Shown here piece by piece: positions 46,390 to 55,761 of a DNA stretch of 64,000 nt; position 1 is the stretch's first letter, and every line of letters begins with the position of its first letter. This DNA comes from Fulvimarina uroteuthidis (GTDB lineage: Bacteria > Pseudomonadota > Alphaproteobacteria > Rhizobiales > Rhizobiaceae). Both the position numbers and the translations under genes were made by a program. Below the pieces are notes generated by a model. That model did not search any database, was not told where the DNA came from, and saw only the letters and a list, made by a program, of their open reading frames with translations. The DNA is taken from contig NZ_JAXLPB010000001.1 of assembly GCF_034321785.1 (NCBI RefSeq), forward strand, positions 930,001-994,000. The letters run 5' to 3'.

Positions 46390-46680
46390 TCAGGCGTCCG
46401 CCGGCTTCTTGATCGCCCAGACCCAGGGACGCACGGTGACGGTTTCGAACAGCCCGGCACGGGCATAAGGGTCGCGGCCGGCAATCTCCTGGGCTTCGGC
46501 CTTGTCCCTGGCTTCGACGACGACGAGGCTGCCGCAGGGGGCTTCCTCGTCGTTCAGGAAGGGACCTGCGAACGACAGCGTCTCGCCGAGCCCGTTCAGG
46601 AAGTCGACATGCTCCGGGCGCGTCGCCTTGCGCAATTCGAGACTGTTCGGCTTGTCCTCGCAGATGATGGCAAACAACAT
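46390..46680 (-). CDS. YciI-like protein
   Basis: A 96-residue YciI/DGPF-like dimeric alpha-beta barrel, with the start MLFAIICEDKPNSLELRKATRPEH and the later GSLVVVEARD and DPYARAGLFETVTVRPW. YciI proteins are small enzymes or binders of uncertain activity. The ATG at 46680 is used. It sits between the EVE gene and gpsA on the same strand. Confidence 0.85.
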   Translation of the reverse strand: MLFAIICEDKPNSLELRKATRPEHVDFLNGLGETLSFAGPFLNDEEAPCGSLVVVEARDKAEAQEIAGRDPYARAGLFETVTVRPWVWAIKKPADA

Positions 46681-46717
46681 GGGTGATCTCCTCCTCGCAA
46701 ACTGATGGTTCGCAGCG

Positions 46718-47704
46718 TTAGACGCTCTCGGCTTCCCGGCGCAAGGGGCGGGCGAGAAGGGTCCGCATCGCCTCGTCGACCGAAATCTCGCCGGCGAGAA
46801 TGTGCGAGACCACCTCGAGGATCGGCGCCTCGATGGCCCGCTCGCGGGCAAGCCTTGCCGCGATCCCGGCGGAATAGACGCCCTCGGCAAGCTTCAGGTC
46901 CGTGCGGTCGACGCCGCGGCCAAGGGCGACGCCATAGGCGAAATTGCGCGACTGTTCGCTGGAACAGGTGAGGATCAGATCGCCGAGGCCCGACAGGCCC
47001 ATCAGGGTTTCGGGCTGCGCCCCGAACGCGTCGCCGAGCCGGCGCAGTTCGGCAAATCCACGCGTGACGATGGCGGCCTTGGCCGATTCGCCGAGCCCGC
47101 GCCCGATCGCCATGCCGGCGGCCAGCGCGAGAACGTTCTTCAGCGCGCCGCCCGCCTCGACGCCTGCGATATCGTCGCTGGCATAGCAGCGGAACGCCTC
47201 GGTCGAAAGCTGCTCGCTCGCCGCTTCCGCAAGCGCGATCGTGGGCGCCGCCACCGTCACGGCCGTCGGCAGGCCCCTTGCGACATCGCGGGCAAAGCTC
47301 GGGCCGGACAGGACGCAGAACGGATTGTCGGCAAGGCGCTCCCGAACGATCTGCGAGGCGAACCGTCCGCTCTTCCGGTCGATCCCCTTGGCGCAGAGGA
47401 CCAGGAGGGCCGTCTTCGGCACGAAGCGCGCCAAAGCCTCGCTCGCCCCGTCGAGCGCCTGCGCCGGCAGAACGAACAGCACGGTCTCGGCGTGCTCCAG
47501 GGCAATCCGGGGATCGCTCGTCGCGCGCAGCGCGGCCGGCAGCTCGATATCCGGCAGATAGGCGGCGTTGCGGTGCTCGGCGGCGATGGCGGCCATCGCC
47601 GCCGCGTCGCGCCCGTAAAGCACGACATCGTTGCCGGCCCTTGCGTAAAGGCTGGCGAGCGCGGTGCCCCAGGCCCCCGCCCCGATCACGGTGATCTGTT
47701 TCAT
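46718..47704 (-). CDS. gpsA: NAD(P)H-dependent glycerol-3-phosphate dehydrogenase
   Basis: A 328-residue enzyme that makes sn-glycerol-3-phosphate for phospholipids from dihydroxyacetone phosphate. The dinucleotide motif GAGAWG is at 8-13, and the catalytic-lysine region GGALKNVLALAAGMAIG and GLSGLGDLILTC follow. The ATG at 47704 overlaps the tsaD stop by 4 bp, so they are coupled. Confidence 0.95.
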   Translation of the reverse strand: MKQITVIGAGAWGTALASLYARAGNDVVLYGRDAAAMAAIAAEHRNAAYLPDIELPAALRATSDPRIALEHAETVLFVLPAQALDGASEALARFVPKTALLVLCAKGIDRKSGRFASQIVRERLADNPFCVLSGPSFARDVARGLPTAVTVAAPTIALAEAASEQLSTEAFRCYASDDIAGVEAGGALKNVLALAAGMAIGRGLGESAKAAIVTRGFAELRRLGDAFGAQPETLMGLSGLGDLILTCSSEQSRNFAYGVALGRGVDRTDLKLAEGVYSAGIAARLARERAIEAPILEVVSHILAGEISVDEAMRTLLARPLRREAESV

Positions 47705-48843
47705 GCCTTGGCTCCCCTGCGTCCAGACCCGACTAGCGGTGCGGCGGTCTCGTCCAGCGGCCAGCGCGAGCGCACGGGCGTATCGAGCCGGTCGACGAGG
47801 CCCGCCTCGAAGCGCTCGAGGCCGGCATAGGCGATCATCGCACCATTGTCGGTGCAAAGCCTGAGCGGCGGCGCGACGAGCGTGAAGCCCGCTTTTCTCG
47901 CCGCTTCGTCCAGCCGTTGCCGGATGGTTTCATTGGCCGCCACGCCGCCGGCGACCGCCACCGTCGGAACCGCGATATCGGAATATTCGGCGCGAAATCT
48001 CGCGAATGCACGCATCATCCGATCGGCGATCACGTCCGCGCAAGCCATCTGGAAGCTCGCGCAGAGGTCGCCGACGTCGACCGCGCTCAAGGGAGCGGCC
48101 TTCAGGGCCGCCTGCCGCACGGCCGTCTTCAGGCCGGAAAAGGAGAAATCGAGGCGCGTTTCGCCGCGCGTGGGGCGGGGCAGCGCAAAGCGTTTCGGAT
48201 CGCCGCCGCGCGCCGCCGCTTCCACCTTCGGGCCGCCGGGAGAGCCGAGTTCGAGCAGCTTGGCCGTCTTGTCGAACGCCTCGCCGAGCGCGTCGTCGAT
48301 CGTCGTCCCCCAGCGCTCGTAAGCGCCGAGACCGCGTACCAGAACGATCTGCGTGTGCCCGCCGGACACGAGCAGCATGAGATAGGGATAGGCGAGCGCG
48401 TCGGTGAGGCGCGGCGTCAGCGCGTGACCTTCCAGATGGTTGACCGCGATGAAGGGCAGTCCGCGCCCATGGGCGATCGCGCGGGCGGTGACCGACCCCA
48501 CGATCAGGCCGCCGATAAGGCCCGGACCGGACGTCGCCGCAACGCAAGAGACGGCGGACAGATCGATGCCGGCCGCATCGAGCGCGGCGGACACGATGCC
48601 GTCCAGCGCTTCGGCGTGGGCGCGCGCCGCGATTTCCGGCACGACGCCGCCGAAGGCGGCATGGTCGTCGATCTGGCTGTAGATGATGTTCGAGCGGATG
48701 ACCGGCATGCCCGAGGCATCGCGCGTGACGATGGCGGCCGCCGTCTCGTCGCAACTCGTCTCGATGCCGAGAATGACGGGCGTGCCGAAGCCTCGGTCCG
48801 CCACCAGGAAATCTGCGCTGTTCATGCCGAACGCCGTCCTCAT
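47701..48843 (-). CDS. tsaD: tRNA N6-threonylcarbamoyladenosine synthase subunit TsaD
   Basis: A protein of up to 380 residues that transfers threonylcarbamoyl to A37 of ANN-decoding tRNAs with TsaB and TsaE. The metal-binding HLEGH is at 136-140, and ILGIETSCDETAAA starts the ASKHA fold. The start could be the ATG at 48843 or the one at 48825, which has GAGGA upstream; the family start suits the shorter form. It opens the tsaD-gpsA-YciI-EVE strand, divergent from hemC. Confidence 0.95.
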   Translation of the reverse strand: MRTAFGMNSADFLVADRGFGTPVILGIETSCDETAAAIVTRDASGMPVIRSNIIYSQIDDHAAFGGVVPEIAARAHAEALDGIVSAALDAAGIDLSAVSCVAATSGPGLIGGLIVGSVTARAIAHGRGLPFIAVNHLEGHALTPRLTDALAYPYLMLLVSGGHTQIVLVRGLGAYERWGTTIDDALGEAFDKTAKLLELGSPGGPKVEAAARGGDPKRFALPRPTRGETRLDFSFSGLKTAVRQAALKAAPLSAVDVGDLCASFQMACADVIADRMMRAFARFRAEYSDIAVPTVAVAGGVAANETIRQRLDEAARKAGFTLVAPPLRLCTDNGAMIAYAGLERFEAGLVDRLDTPVRSRWPLDETAAPLVGSGRRGAKA

Positions 48844-49048
48844 GTCCGATGCGGCGTTCTCGCAGGTCCGGGCGCGGGATGGAAGTGCGGGAAGGCTTCG
48901 CGCCGATCCAGTGTCCGGTCCCGCGAACCCTGCACGCCTGCCGTTTTGCGTGAAAAGCCGGGGCCATCCGTTGCCACGGGCCGCCCCGCCTGCCTATTGA
49001 TGACAAACGAACGTGACCACGCGAGACTGACAACGGGCGGACGACGAC

Positions 49049-49999
49049 ATGGCCGAGACTGACAGGATCTTCAAGATCGGAACCCGTGGCAGCCCGCTCG
49101 CGCTTGCCCAGGCGAGCGAAGTCCGCGCCCGTCTCATCGCCGCCCACGGGCTGTCGGAGGCCGACTTCGCGATCGAGGTGATCTCGACAGCCGGCGACCG
49201 CATTCTCGACCGGCCGCTGTCCGAGGTCGGCGGCAAGGGCCTGTTCACCAAGGAGATCGAGGCCGCGCTTCTCGACGGGCGGATCGATCTGGCGGTTCAT
49301 TCCTCCAAGGACATGGCGACGGCGATCCCCGACGGGCTTCATATTTCGGCGTTCCTCGAGCGCGAGGACGTACGCGACGCCTTCATCGGGCGCGACGCCC
49401 GGACCATTGCAGACCTTCCCGAGGGTGCGACCGTCGGCTCGGCCTCGCTGCGCCGTCAGGCGCTTTTGAAGCGCATGCGTCCCGATCTCAGGACGATCAT
49501 GTTCCGCGGCAACGTCCAGACCCGGCTGCGCAAGCTTGCCGAAGGGCATGCGGACGCGACGCTTCTGGCCATTGCCGGCCTCAACCGCATGGAGATGGCC
49601 CATCACGCCACTGACATCCTGTCGCCGGAGGAGTTTCCGCCGGCGCCGGGCCAGGGCGCGATCTGCATCGAGAGCCGGGACGCGGACACCCGCGTCGACG
49701 AACTGGTGGCGGCCATCGCGCATCGGGAGACCACGCACACGCTCCATGCCGAGCGCGCGTTCCTGAAGGTTCTCGACGGCTCCTGCCGCACCCCGATCGC
49801 CGCGCGCGCCGTTCTGGCCCATGACGGCCGGATGAGCTTTCACGGCATGATCCTTCGGCCCGACGGAACGGAGGTCCACGAGATCCACGAGGCGGGCGAC
49901 GCCGATGCCGCAACCGAGATCGGCGAACGTGCCGGTCGCGCCGTCCTCGCAAAGGCAGGCCCCCGTTTCTTCGACGGGTGGGGCGAGCCGCAGCCTTGA
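49049..49999 (+). CDS. hemC: Porphobilinogen deaminase
   Basis: A 316-residue enzyme that joins four porphobilinogens into hydroxymethylbilane. KIGTRGSPLALAQ starts the fold, and the dipyrromethane cofactor site is Cys246 in DGSCRTPIA. The gene opens the hemC-hemD-mic60-hemY block and is divergent from tsaD. Confidence 0.96.
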   Translation: MAETDRIFKIGTRGSPLALAQASEVRARLIAAHGLSEADFAIEVISTAGDRILDRPLSEVGGKGLFTKEIEAALLDGRIDLAVHSSKDMATAIPDGLHISAFLEREDVRDAFIGRDARTIADLPEGATVGSASLRRQALLKRMRPDLRTIMFRGNVQTRLRKLAEGHADATLLAIAGLNRMEMAHHATDILSPEEFPPAPGQGAICIESRDADTRVDELVAAIAHRETTHTLHAERAFLKVLDGSCRTPIAARAVLAHDGRMSFHGMILRPDGTEVHEIHEAGDADAATEIGERAGRAVLAKAGPRFFDGWGEPQP

Positions 50000-50013
50000 G
50001 GGCGAGCGCCTCC

Positions 50014-50715
50014 ATGACGCGCGTTCTCGTCGTCCGCGAGGAGGCGGCCGCCCGCGACACCGCGCGGCAGCTGTCGGCCCTCGGCCGCGATCCGGTCAGC
50101 TGCCCGCTGGAGGAGGTGGTCCGGCTGAGGACGCCCGTGCCGCAGACGACGTTCGACGGCTTCGTCGTGACCAGCGCGCAGGCTGCCGAAGCGCTCGCCG
50201 ACGCCTTTCCGAACGACAACCGCATCTGCTTTGCCGTCGGCGAGGCGACGGCGAATGCGGTGCGGGCATGCGGCTTCGAAAATGTCGCCGCCGGCGACGG
50301 GCGGGCGGAAACCCTGCCGCGTCTCGTCGAATCCGCGTTCGGACATGCCCTGCCGGGTGCCACGCTGCTGTATGCGGCAGGTCGAAACCGGACCGGCGCC
50401 CTCGAAGCTGCCGTGACCGGAACCTCGATCGCGCTGCGGGCCTGGGAGGTCTACGACATCGTCCGGCGCACGCCTCCGGATCGGGAGATCGACGCGCTTT
50501 TCCAAGGCGATGCCATCGGCGCGGTGCTTCTTCTGTCAAAGGCGCAGGCGATGGCGTTCGCGGATATCCTCCTGCCGCGGTTCGAGGCGCTCCAGCCGCC
50601 CCCGCGCCTCCTGTGCCTGTCGGCGCGAATCGCCGAGGCATTCCCGGCCCGTGCGCGCGAATTGATCAAAATTTCCGACGCGCCGAGCCTCGTCTCGCTT
50701 TTCGAACGGCTTTGA
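50014..50715 (+). CDS. hemD: Uroporphyrinogen-III synthase
   Basis: A 233-residue enzyme of low conservation. MTRVLVVREEAAARDTARQL at the start, TSAQAAEALA and then LLYAAGRNRTGALE fit the HemD fold. It closes hydroxymethylbilane to uroporphyrinogen III. The ATG at 50014 was chosen; the frame from 49978 adds residues unlike the family. It follows hemC by 14 bp. Confidence 0.88.
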   Translation: MTRVLVVREEAAARDTARQLSALGRDPVSCPLEEVVRLRTPVPQTTFDGFVVTSAQAAEALADAFPNDNRICFAVGEATANAVRACGFENVAAGDGRAETLPRLVESAFGHALPGATLLYAAGRNRTGALEAAVTGTSIALRAWEVYDIVRRTPPDREIDALFQGDAIGAVLLLSKAQAMAFADILLPRFEALQPPPRLLCLSARIAEAFPARARELIKISDAPSLVSLFERL

Positions 50716-50721
50716 TCGCCT

Positions 50722-50749
50722 AGTTTCACCGAAACGGAAGCGTGAAACT
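50722..50749. repeat. Inverted repeat between hemD and mic60
   Basis: AGTTTCAC at 50722-50729 and GTGAAACT at 50742-50749 are perfect 8-bp arms around 12 bp. It begins 7 bp after hemD and could be an operator for the genes that follow or a weak hairpin. Confidence 0.4.
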
Positions 50750-50848
50750 TGCGCTCGATCTTCGAATGGGTGACGAATTGGCGGTAACGTACTTCGCTGG
50801 CAACCAGAAGCGGCTCGACGTTTCGCTTGAGATGATGGAGCTGTCCCG

Positions 50849-52525
50849 ATGACGAACCGCCCGCGTCGTTCGCGAGCCAACCGTTCGCGAAACGTGACGA
50901 TCGATGGAGACGCGAAGAAGGTCGATGCGCCGGTCGAAGCTGGCGACGGCACGCGATCCACGCCGGACGAGACATTCACCGAAACTGACGAAACCCATGC
51001 GCAGTCGGAAGTATTGAGCGAGCCTATGGCTGAAAACGATTCAAAACTCGAAAAACCCGTTCATGACGACCCGGCGCAGGATGCGGCGATGGGCGAACGC
51101 GCGGACATGGACGATCACGACAAGTCGTTGCCGGCACCGGCCGAGCAGCCGGCGACCGCTGCGGCGCCGCCCAGGCCCGCCGACGACGAGCCCGTGGCGG
51201 GCGCGCAGACCAGCGGCAAAGGAGCCGAGGGCGACAGCCGGTCCGGCAGGAATTCCGACTGGTCGAAGACCGGCGGCTATCAGGGCCAGGCAGCGGTGAC
51301 GCGCACGCCCGATCCGGTGCGCTCGACGGGCGCGGCAGGGAACGCAGGGCCGGACGATCGCACCGGACGCGCCGCAATCCCGGCGACCGCCTCCGCCGGC
51401 ACGACGTCGCCCTCCGATGCGACCGGACGGTCGGGTGTCGGCTTCGGCGGCGCCCTGTTCGCGGGTCTGATCGGTGCCGCCTCGGCCCTCGCCGTGGCTG
51501 CCTATCTCTTTCAGACCGGCTATTTCGATCCGCGCCCCGAGGAGGTCGCCGCCGCCGATACGACGACTTCGCAGATCGAGCGTCTCGAGCAGGAACTCGC
51601 CGCCCTTCGTACGCAGGTCGATGAGAGCACGGCGGCGGCGGGCGCCCAGGACGAAAGCGTTCCGGGTCTCACGCCCGAGGAGGTGAATGCGTTGAACAGT
51701 CGTCTCCAGGCGCTGGAGACGAGCGCTTCGGACGCGGCATCCGGCCAGGCCGGCGCGGCGGAAGCGGCCGAGGACATTGCCGAACTGCGCCAGACCCTCA
51801 GCGAGACGCAGGAGACGGCCAGCGCCGCCCAGGACACCGCAACGGGTGCGCAGACCGCGGCCGAGGAGGCCGCGCAGTCCGCGTCCTCGGCACAATCCTC
51901 GGTCGAGGCGCTGCAATCCTCCCTCGAGGAGACCCGCCAGACGTTCGAAACGCGCCTTGCGTCCATCGAGCAGCGGCAGGCCGACGCTTCGACGGCGCTG
52001 GCCGCGGCCGGATTGAAGAGCGCGATCGACAGCGGCGGGGCGTTCGAGACCGAACTTCAGAATTTTGCTGATGCGGGCGGCGCGCAGGAAGCCACGGAGA
52101 CGCTGCGGCCCTACGCCGGAAGCGGGGTGCCGACAGCCGGAATGCTCGCGGAACGCTGGAACGATGTCGAAGGCGCGGTCTCTGCAGCCCTCACCGGTCC
52201 GGGCACGGACGCGCCCATCGGCGATCAGGTGATGGCAGGTTTCAGGTCGCTGGTGGAAACCCGCCCGAGCGGCGAGATCCCGGCCGACGCGACCTCGCCG
52301 GATGCGGTGATCGCGAAGCTCGACCGCGCCATTTCCGCTGGTGATCTTCAGGGCTTTGTCCAGGAATGGCAGACCCTGCCGGACGACGCCAAGCAGGCCG
52401 GCAGCGCGTTCTTCGCCGACGTCGAGGCCCGTCTGGCTGCAAACAAGGCGTTGTCGGATGCCATCTCCGCGACGCAATCGAACGGCTCGAGCGTGGATGC
52501 GCCCGGCCAGAACAACCAGGGATAA
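50849..52525 (+). CDS. Mic60/mitofilin-like membrane protein
   Basis: A 558-residue protein. A disordered acidic N-terminal part (1-195) is followed by one helix (about 199-221) and a long coiled coil (about 240-390: Glu, Gln, Ala, Ser, Thr), then a C-terminal mitofilin-like domain. Its place between hemD and hemY is the alphaproteobacterial Mic60 locus; Mic60 shapes internal or cristae-like membranes. The N-terminal region is much longer than needed and is low in hydrophobic residues. The gene name is not used because overall similarity is not measured. Confidence 0.8.
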   Translation: MTNRPRRSRANRSRNVTIDGDAKKVDAPVEAGDGTRSTPDETFTETDETHAQSEVLSEPMAENDSKLEKPVHDDPAQDAAMGERADMDDHDKSLPAPAEQPATAAAPPRPADDEPVAGAQTSGKGAEGDSRSGRNSDWSKTGGYQGQAAVTRTPDPVRSTGAAGNAGPDDRTGRAAIPATASAGTTSPSDATGRSGVGFGGALFAGLIGAASALAVAAYLFQTGYFDPRPEEVAAADTTTSQIERLEQELAALRTQVDESTAAAGAQDESVPGLTPEEVNALNSRLQALETSASDAASGQAGAAEAAEDIAELRQTLSETQETASAAQDTATGAQTAAEEAAQSASSAQSSVEALQSSLEETRQTFETRLASIEQRQADASTALAAAGLKSAIDSGGAFETELQNFADAGGAQEATETLRPYAGSGVPTAGMLAERWNDVEGAVSAALTGPGTDAPIGDQVMAGFRSLVETRPSGEIPADATSPDAVIAKLDRAISAGDLQGFVQEWQTLPDDAKQAGSAFFADVEARLAANKALSDAISATQSNGSSVDAPGQNNQG

Positions 52526-52543
52526 CGGGAGCCACTGCCAAAC

Positions 52544-54133
52544 ATGTGGGGCATACTGACATTCTTCATCCTGATCCTTGCACTCTACCTCGGCTTCGGC
52601 TGGCTGGCGGATAATCCTGGGTCTGCGACATTCGCGTGGCAGGGACAGACCGTCGAAGTCTCGATGATCATCTTCCTTGCCATCGCGGTCGCCGTCATCG
52701 TCGCCTCGATCCTTCTGGTCTGGGTCCTCGTCAAGCTCTTCAGGGCTCCGGCGACGGCGTCGACGTGGAACCGGCGGCGGCGCAACAGCAAGGGCCACGA
52801 TTACCTGACGCGTGGCGTTCTGGCTGCCGGCGCCGGGAACGCGACCTTGGCGCGCCAGATGATCAAGAAGAGCGAAGGCCGGATCGGCAGCGACGACAGG
52901 GCCATTCTCGGCTTCCTGGATGCCCAGACCGCCCTCATCGAAGGCGATCACGAGCGCGCGGTGTCGATCTTCCGCGGCATGGAAGACGATCCGAACACGA
53001 AGCTTCTGGCCCTGCGCGGTCTGTTCCTCGAGGCCAAGCGTGTCGGCGATCTGTCCGCACAGGAATATTACGCCGAGCGTGCGTTGCGCATCGCGCCGAA
53101 CCTTCCATGGGCGGCGGAGGCGGTTCTCGAGCGCAAATCGTCGAGCCGCGACTGGGACGGCGCCCTGCGGGTTCTCGAAGCCCAACGTTCGATCGACATG
53201 GTCGCCGACAAGGAAGCCAAGCGCCTGCGCGCCATTCTGCTGACGGCGAAGGCGAAGGATCAGGCCGACGCCGATCCGAAGTCCGCACGCGCGACGGCGC
53301 GCAGTGCCCAGAAGCTCGCACCGGACTTCGTGCCTGCCGCCCTCGTCGCCGCGCAGGCCGCTCTCCGCCTCAACGATTCGCGCAGGGCGACCCGGTATCT
53401 GGAGACGACTTGGGTGAATGCGCCGCACCCGGACATTGCGGAGGCCTATGTGCATGCGCGGGCCGGCGACAGCGCCAAGGACCGGCTTCGCCGGGCCGAG
53501 AAGCTGAAGGGCCTCTACGAGAATCATCCCGATTCCGACATCGCAGTCGCCCGCGCGGCCCTGGATGCCGGGGATTACGATCTGGCCCGCGCGTCCGCGC
53601 TCGATGCGGCCGACAAGCGTCCGACCGAAAGCGTCTATCTGCTGCTTGCCGATATCGAGGAAGAGCAGAGCGGCGAGGTCGGCCGTATTCGCGAATGGCT
53701 GGCGAAGGCGATCGGCGCGCCGCGCGATTGCGTGTGGATGGCCGACGGCGTCATTCTGGAGGACTGGCAGCCCATCTCGCCGGTCACGCACAAGCTCGGT
53801 GCGGTCGAGTGGAAGTCGCCGGTCGAACATGACGGGACGAGCGGCAGGCCCGTGCTCGAGGCGCGGGCGCGCGATCACGGTGAAAGCGCCCGGGTCATCG
53901 GATCGCGCCAGAGCGAGATGAATGGATCGAACGGTACGCAGGACGGCCCGTCGTCCGCATCCGATGCGGCGCCTACAAAGCCGAAGACGGAAGCGAACGC
54001 ACCCGTTCAGAGCGTCCAGCCGAAATATTCCGTCGCGAAGAACGGCGCGAATTCGAACGCGGTGACGTATCCGAGCGCGCTTCTCGCCATCAAGGCCGAT
54101 ACGAACGCACCCGGAGCGGCCGGCCAGCGCTGA
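52544..54133 (+). CDS. hemY: HemY-like TPR membrane protein
   Basis: A 529-residue protein. Two N-terminal helices (MWGILTFFILILALYLGFGW and VSMIIFLAIAVAVIVASILL) are followed by TPR repeats to about residue 400, then a disordered Ser/Thr/Asn-rich tail. This is the HemY N-terminal domain family; despite the name it is not protoporphyrinogen oxidase. It is often beside hemC, hemD and mic60. It starts 18 bp after mic60. Confidence 0.87.
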   Translation: MWGILTFFILILALYLGFGWLADNPGSATFAWQGQTVEVSMIIFLAIAVAVIVASILLVWVLVKLFRAPATASTWNRRRRNSKGHDYLTRGVLAAGAGNATLARQMIKKSEGRIGSDDRAILGFLDAQTALIEGDHERAVSIFRGMEDDPNTKLLALRGLFLEAKRVGDLSAQEYYAERALRIAPNLPWAAEAVLERKSSSRDWDGALRVLEAQRSIDMVADKEAKRLRAILLTAKAKDQADADPKSARATARSAQKLAPDFVPAALVAAQAALRLNDSRRATRYLETTWVNAPHPDIAEAYVHARAGDSAKDRLRRAEKLKGLYENHPDSDIAVARAALDAGDYDLARASALDAADKRPTESVYLLLADIEEEQSGEVGRIREWLAKAIGAPRDCVWMADGVILEDWQPISPVTHKLGAVEWKSPVEHDGTSGRPVLEARARDHGESARVIGSRQSEMNGSNGTQDGPSSASDAAPTKPKTEANAPVQSVQPKYSVAKNGANSNAVTYPSALLAIKADTNAPGAAGQR

Positions 54134-54215
54134 CGGATCGCACGGGGGACGGCCGGTTCGCGCCGTCACCCGCCGTCCCTCGTCAGGGGTCGGCCTATTG
54201 CGATGAGGAAGTTCC

Positions 54216-54251
54216 TTCGGGGCATCGGATCGTCGGATCCGGTGCCCCGAA
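54216..54251. terminator. Strong hairpin between hemY and the HWE kinase
   Basis: TTCGGGGCATCGGAT and ATCCGGTGCCCCGAA form a 15-bp stem (one G-T pair) around a 6-nt loop, followed on the plus strand by TTCGTTGT. It lies between convergent hemY and the GAF-HWE kinase and could end both. Confidence 0.55.
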
Positions 54252-54314
54252 TTCGTTGTCAGGGTTGCAGCATGCGATCAGGAAACCGCGTTCCGATCGC
54301 CTGTCGCACGCCGG

Positions 54315-55532
54315 TTACTGATCGGCGGCAACCGGACGGCGGAACCGAACGGTCGCGACGAGCCCACCCGGGCGCCAGTCGTAATCGATCTGGCCGCCGG
54401 CCGCCTGCAACATGCGGCGGATGAGCTTCAGGCCGAACCCCTCGGTCACGGGCGCGGAGGATATTTCCGGACCGCCCTCTTCCGACCAGATCGCCGCCAC
54501 GCCCTCCTCGGTTTCCATCCATTCGACATGCACGGTGCCGCCGGCCTTCGACAGGGCGCCGTACTTGACTGCGTTCGTCGCAAGCTCGTGGATGAGAAGC
54601 GCCAGCGTCGTCAGGTCGAACTCGATCTGGATCGCATGCCCCGACGAGACCGTGACGCGGGTTTCGTAAGGCATCAGCACGAGCTTGGATGTCTCGATCG
54701 GATCGAACATCTTCTTGGCCGTCGTGCCGTCGCGATCGAGCGCGGCAAGGCCGGCCTGGCTTGCCCGCGCGAGCGCAGAGACGCGCTCGCCCAGAAGAAC
54801 GATCGCCTTTTCCGGATGGCCGTTCGTGTCGGCCTCGCGCTTGGACAGGGAGATGAGGGAGTTGACCACCGTGAAGAGGTTCTTGACCCGGTGGCGCATC
54901 TCGCCGCCCAGCAGCCGCTCTCGCTCCAGCGCTTCGTTCAGTTCCCGCCGCCGCGCGGCGCGCTCGATGACCACGGACAGGACATTCGCGATCCCCTGCA
55001 GGAAGGTGATGTCGGCCTGCGTGAACTTGTAGCTGTTGCGCGAATCGGCCTCCAGCACGCCATGCGGCGTGCCACCGTCGCGCACGGGAACGTTGAGCGC
55101 GCGGCGCACCCCGTGATCCACCAGCAGCTTCGGCGTGCGGAACCGTGTTTCGGTGTCCAGATGGTTCGACAGGACGGGCTGGCCGGTCTGGAAGGCATAG
55201 CCTGCGGGGCTCGCCATGTCGGTGGCCAGCGAGACGACGCCGATCGTCCCCTCTTCCCAACCGACCCCGGCCCGCACCAGAAGGTCCGCCTCGACCGGGC
55301 GATAGTGAAGGAACTTGCACAGTTCGACATTCAGCCCCTGCGCGCCGATCAGCGTCGCCTGATGCATGATCTCGTCGAGCGAGGTGCAGCGCAGCGCGAA
55401 GAGGCCGAATTCGGACACGAGCTTTTGCTGCTGCAATCTGTAGGCGAGCTCTTCCTTGGCAGACGCGGTAAAGTCCGGTTGGTCGGGTTCACCGCCGATC
55501 TGTTCCCCGCCCAGTCTATCCATCTCACTCAT
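54315..55532 (-). CDS. Soluble GAF - HWE/HisKA_2 histidine kinase
   Basis: A 405-residue cytoplasmic kinase. An N-terminal GAF sensor (about 40-193) leads to the phosphoacceptor His214 in GEMRHRVKNL, then a HATPase with HELATNAVKYGALS. It is the second HWE/HisKA_2 kinase in the window and, again, has no response regulator beside it. The GAF domain may bind a small ligand or sense redox. No membrane helix is present. Confidence 0.9.
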   Translation of the reverse strand: MSEMDRLGGEQIGGEPDQPDFTASAKEELAYRLQQQKLVSEFGLFALRCTSLDEIMHQATLIGAQGLNVELCKFLHYRPVEADLLVRAGVGWEEGTIGVVSLATDMASPAGYAFQTGQPVLSNHLDTETRFRTPKLLVDHGVRRALNVPVRDGGTPHGVLEADSRNSYKFTQADITFLQGIANVLSVVIERAARRRELNEALERERLLGGEMRHRVKNLFTVVNSLISLSKREADTNGHPEKAIVLLGERVSALARASQAGLAALDRDGTTAKKMFDPIETSKLVLMPYETRVTVSSGHAIQIEFDLTTLALLIHELATNAVKYGALSKAGGTVHVEWMETEEGVAAIWSEEGGPEISSAPVTEGFGLKLIRRMLQAAGGQIDYDWRPGGLVATVRFRRPVAADQ

Positions 55533-55761
55533 GACTTACCGCTTTTGCAAGAATGCCCTTCTGCGTATGATCGTATGACCGTTAGAGGATGCAAGCGCCG
55601 ATGACCACGTCCTCAGGGCCACATATGATCTCATTTTTGGTGGTTTGTTCGGCCCCTGTCGCAAAACCCGTTCGCCGGGGATCGGCCGGTGCCGGCGGAG
55701 GATCGATTTCGGCGCTCCGGCAGATGGACTCTCCGCGTCCTGCAAGCTACCTCTGACGACC

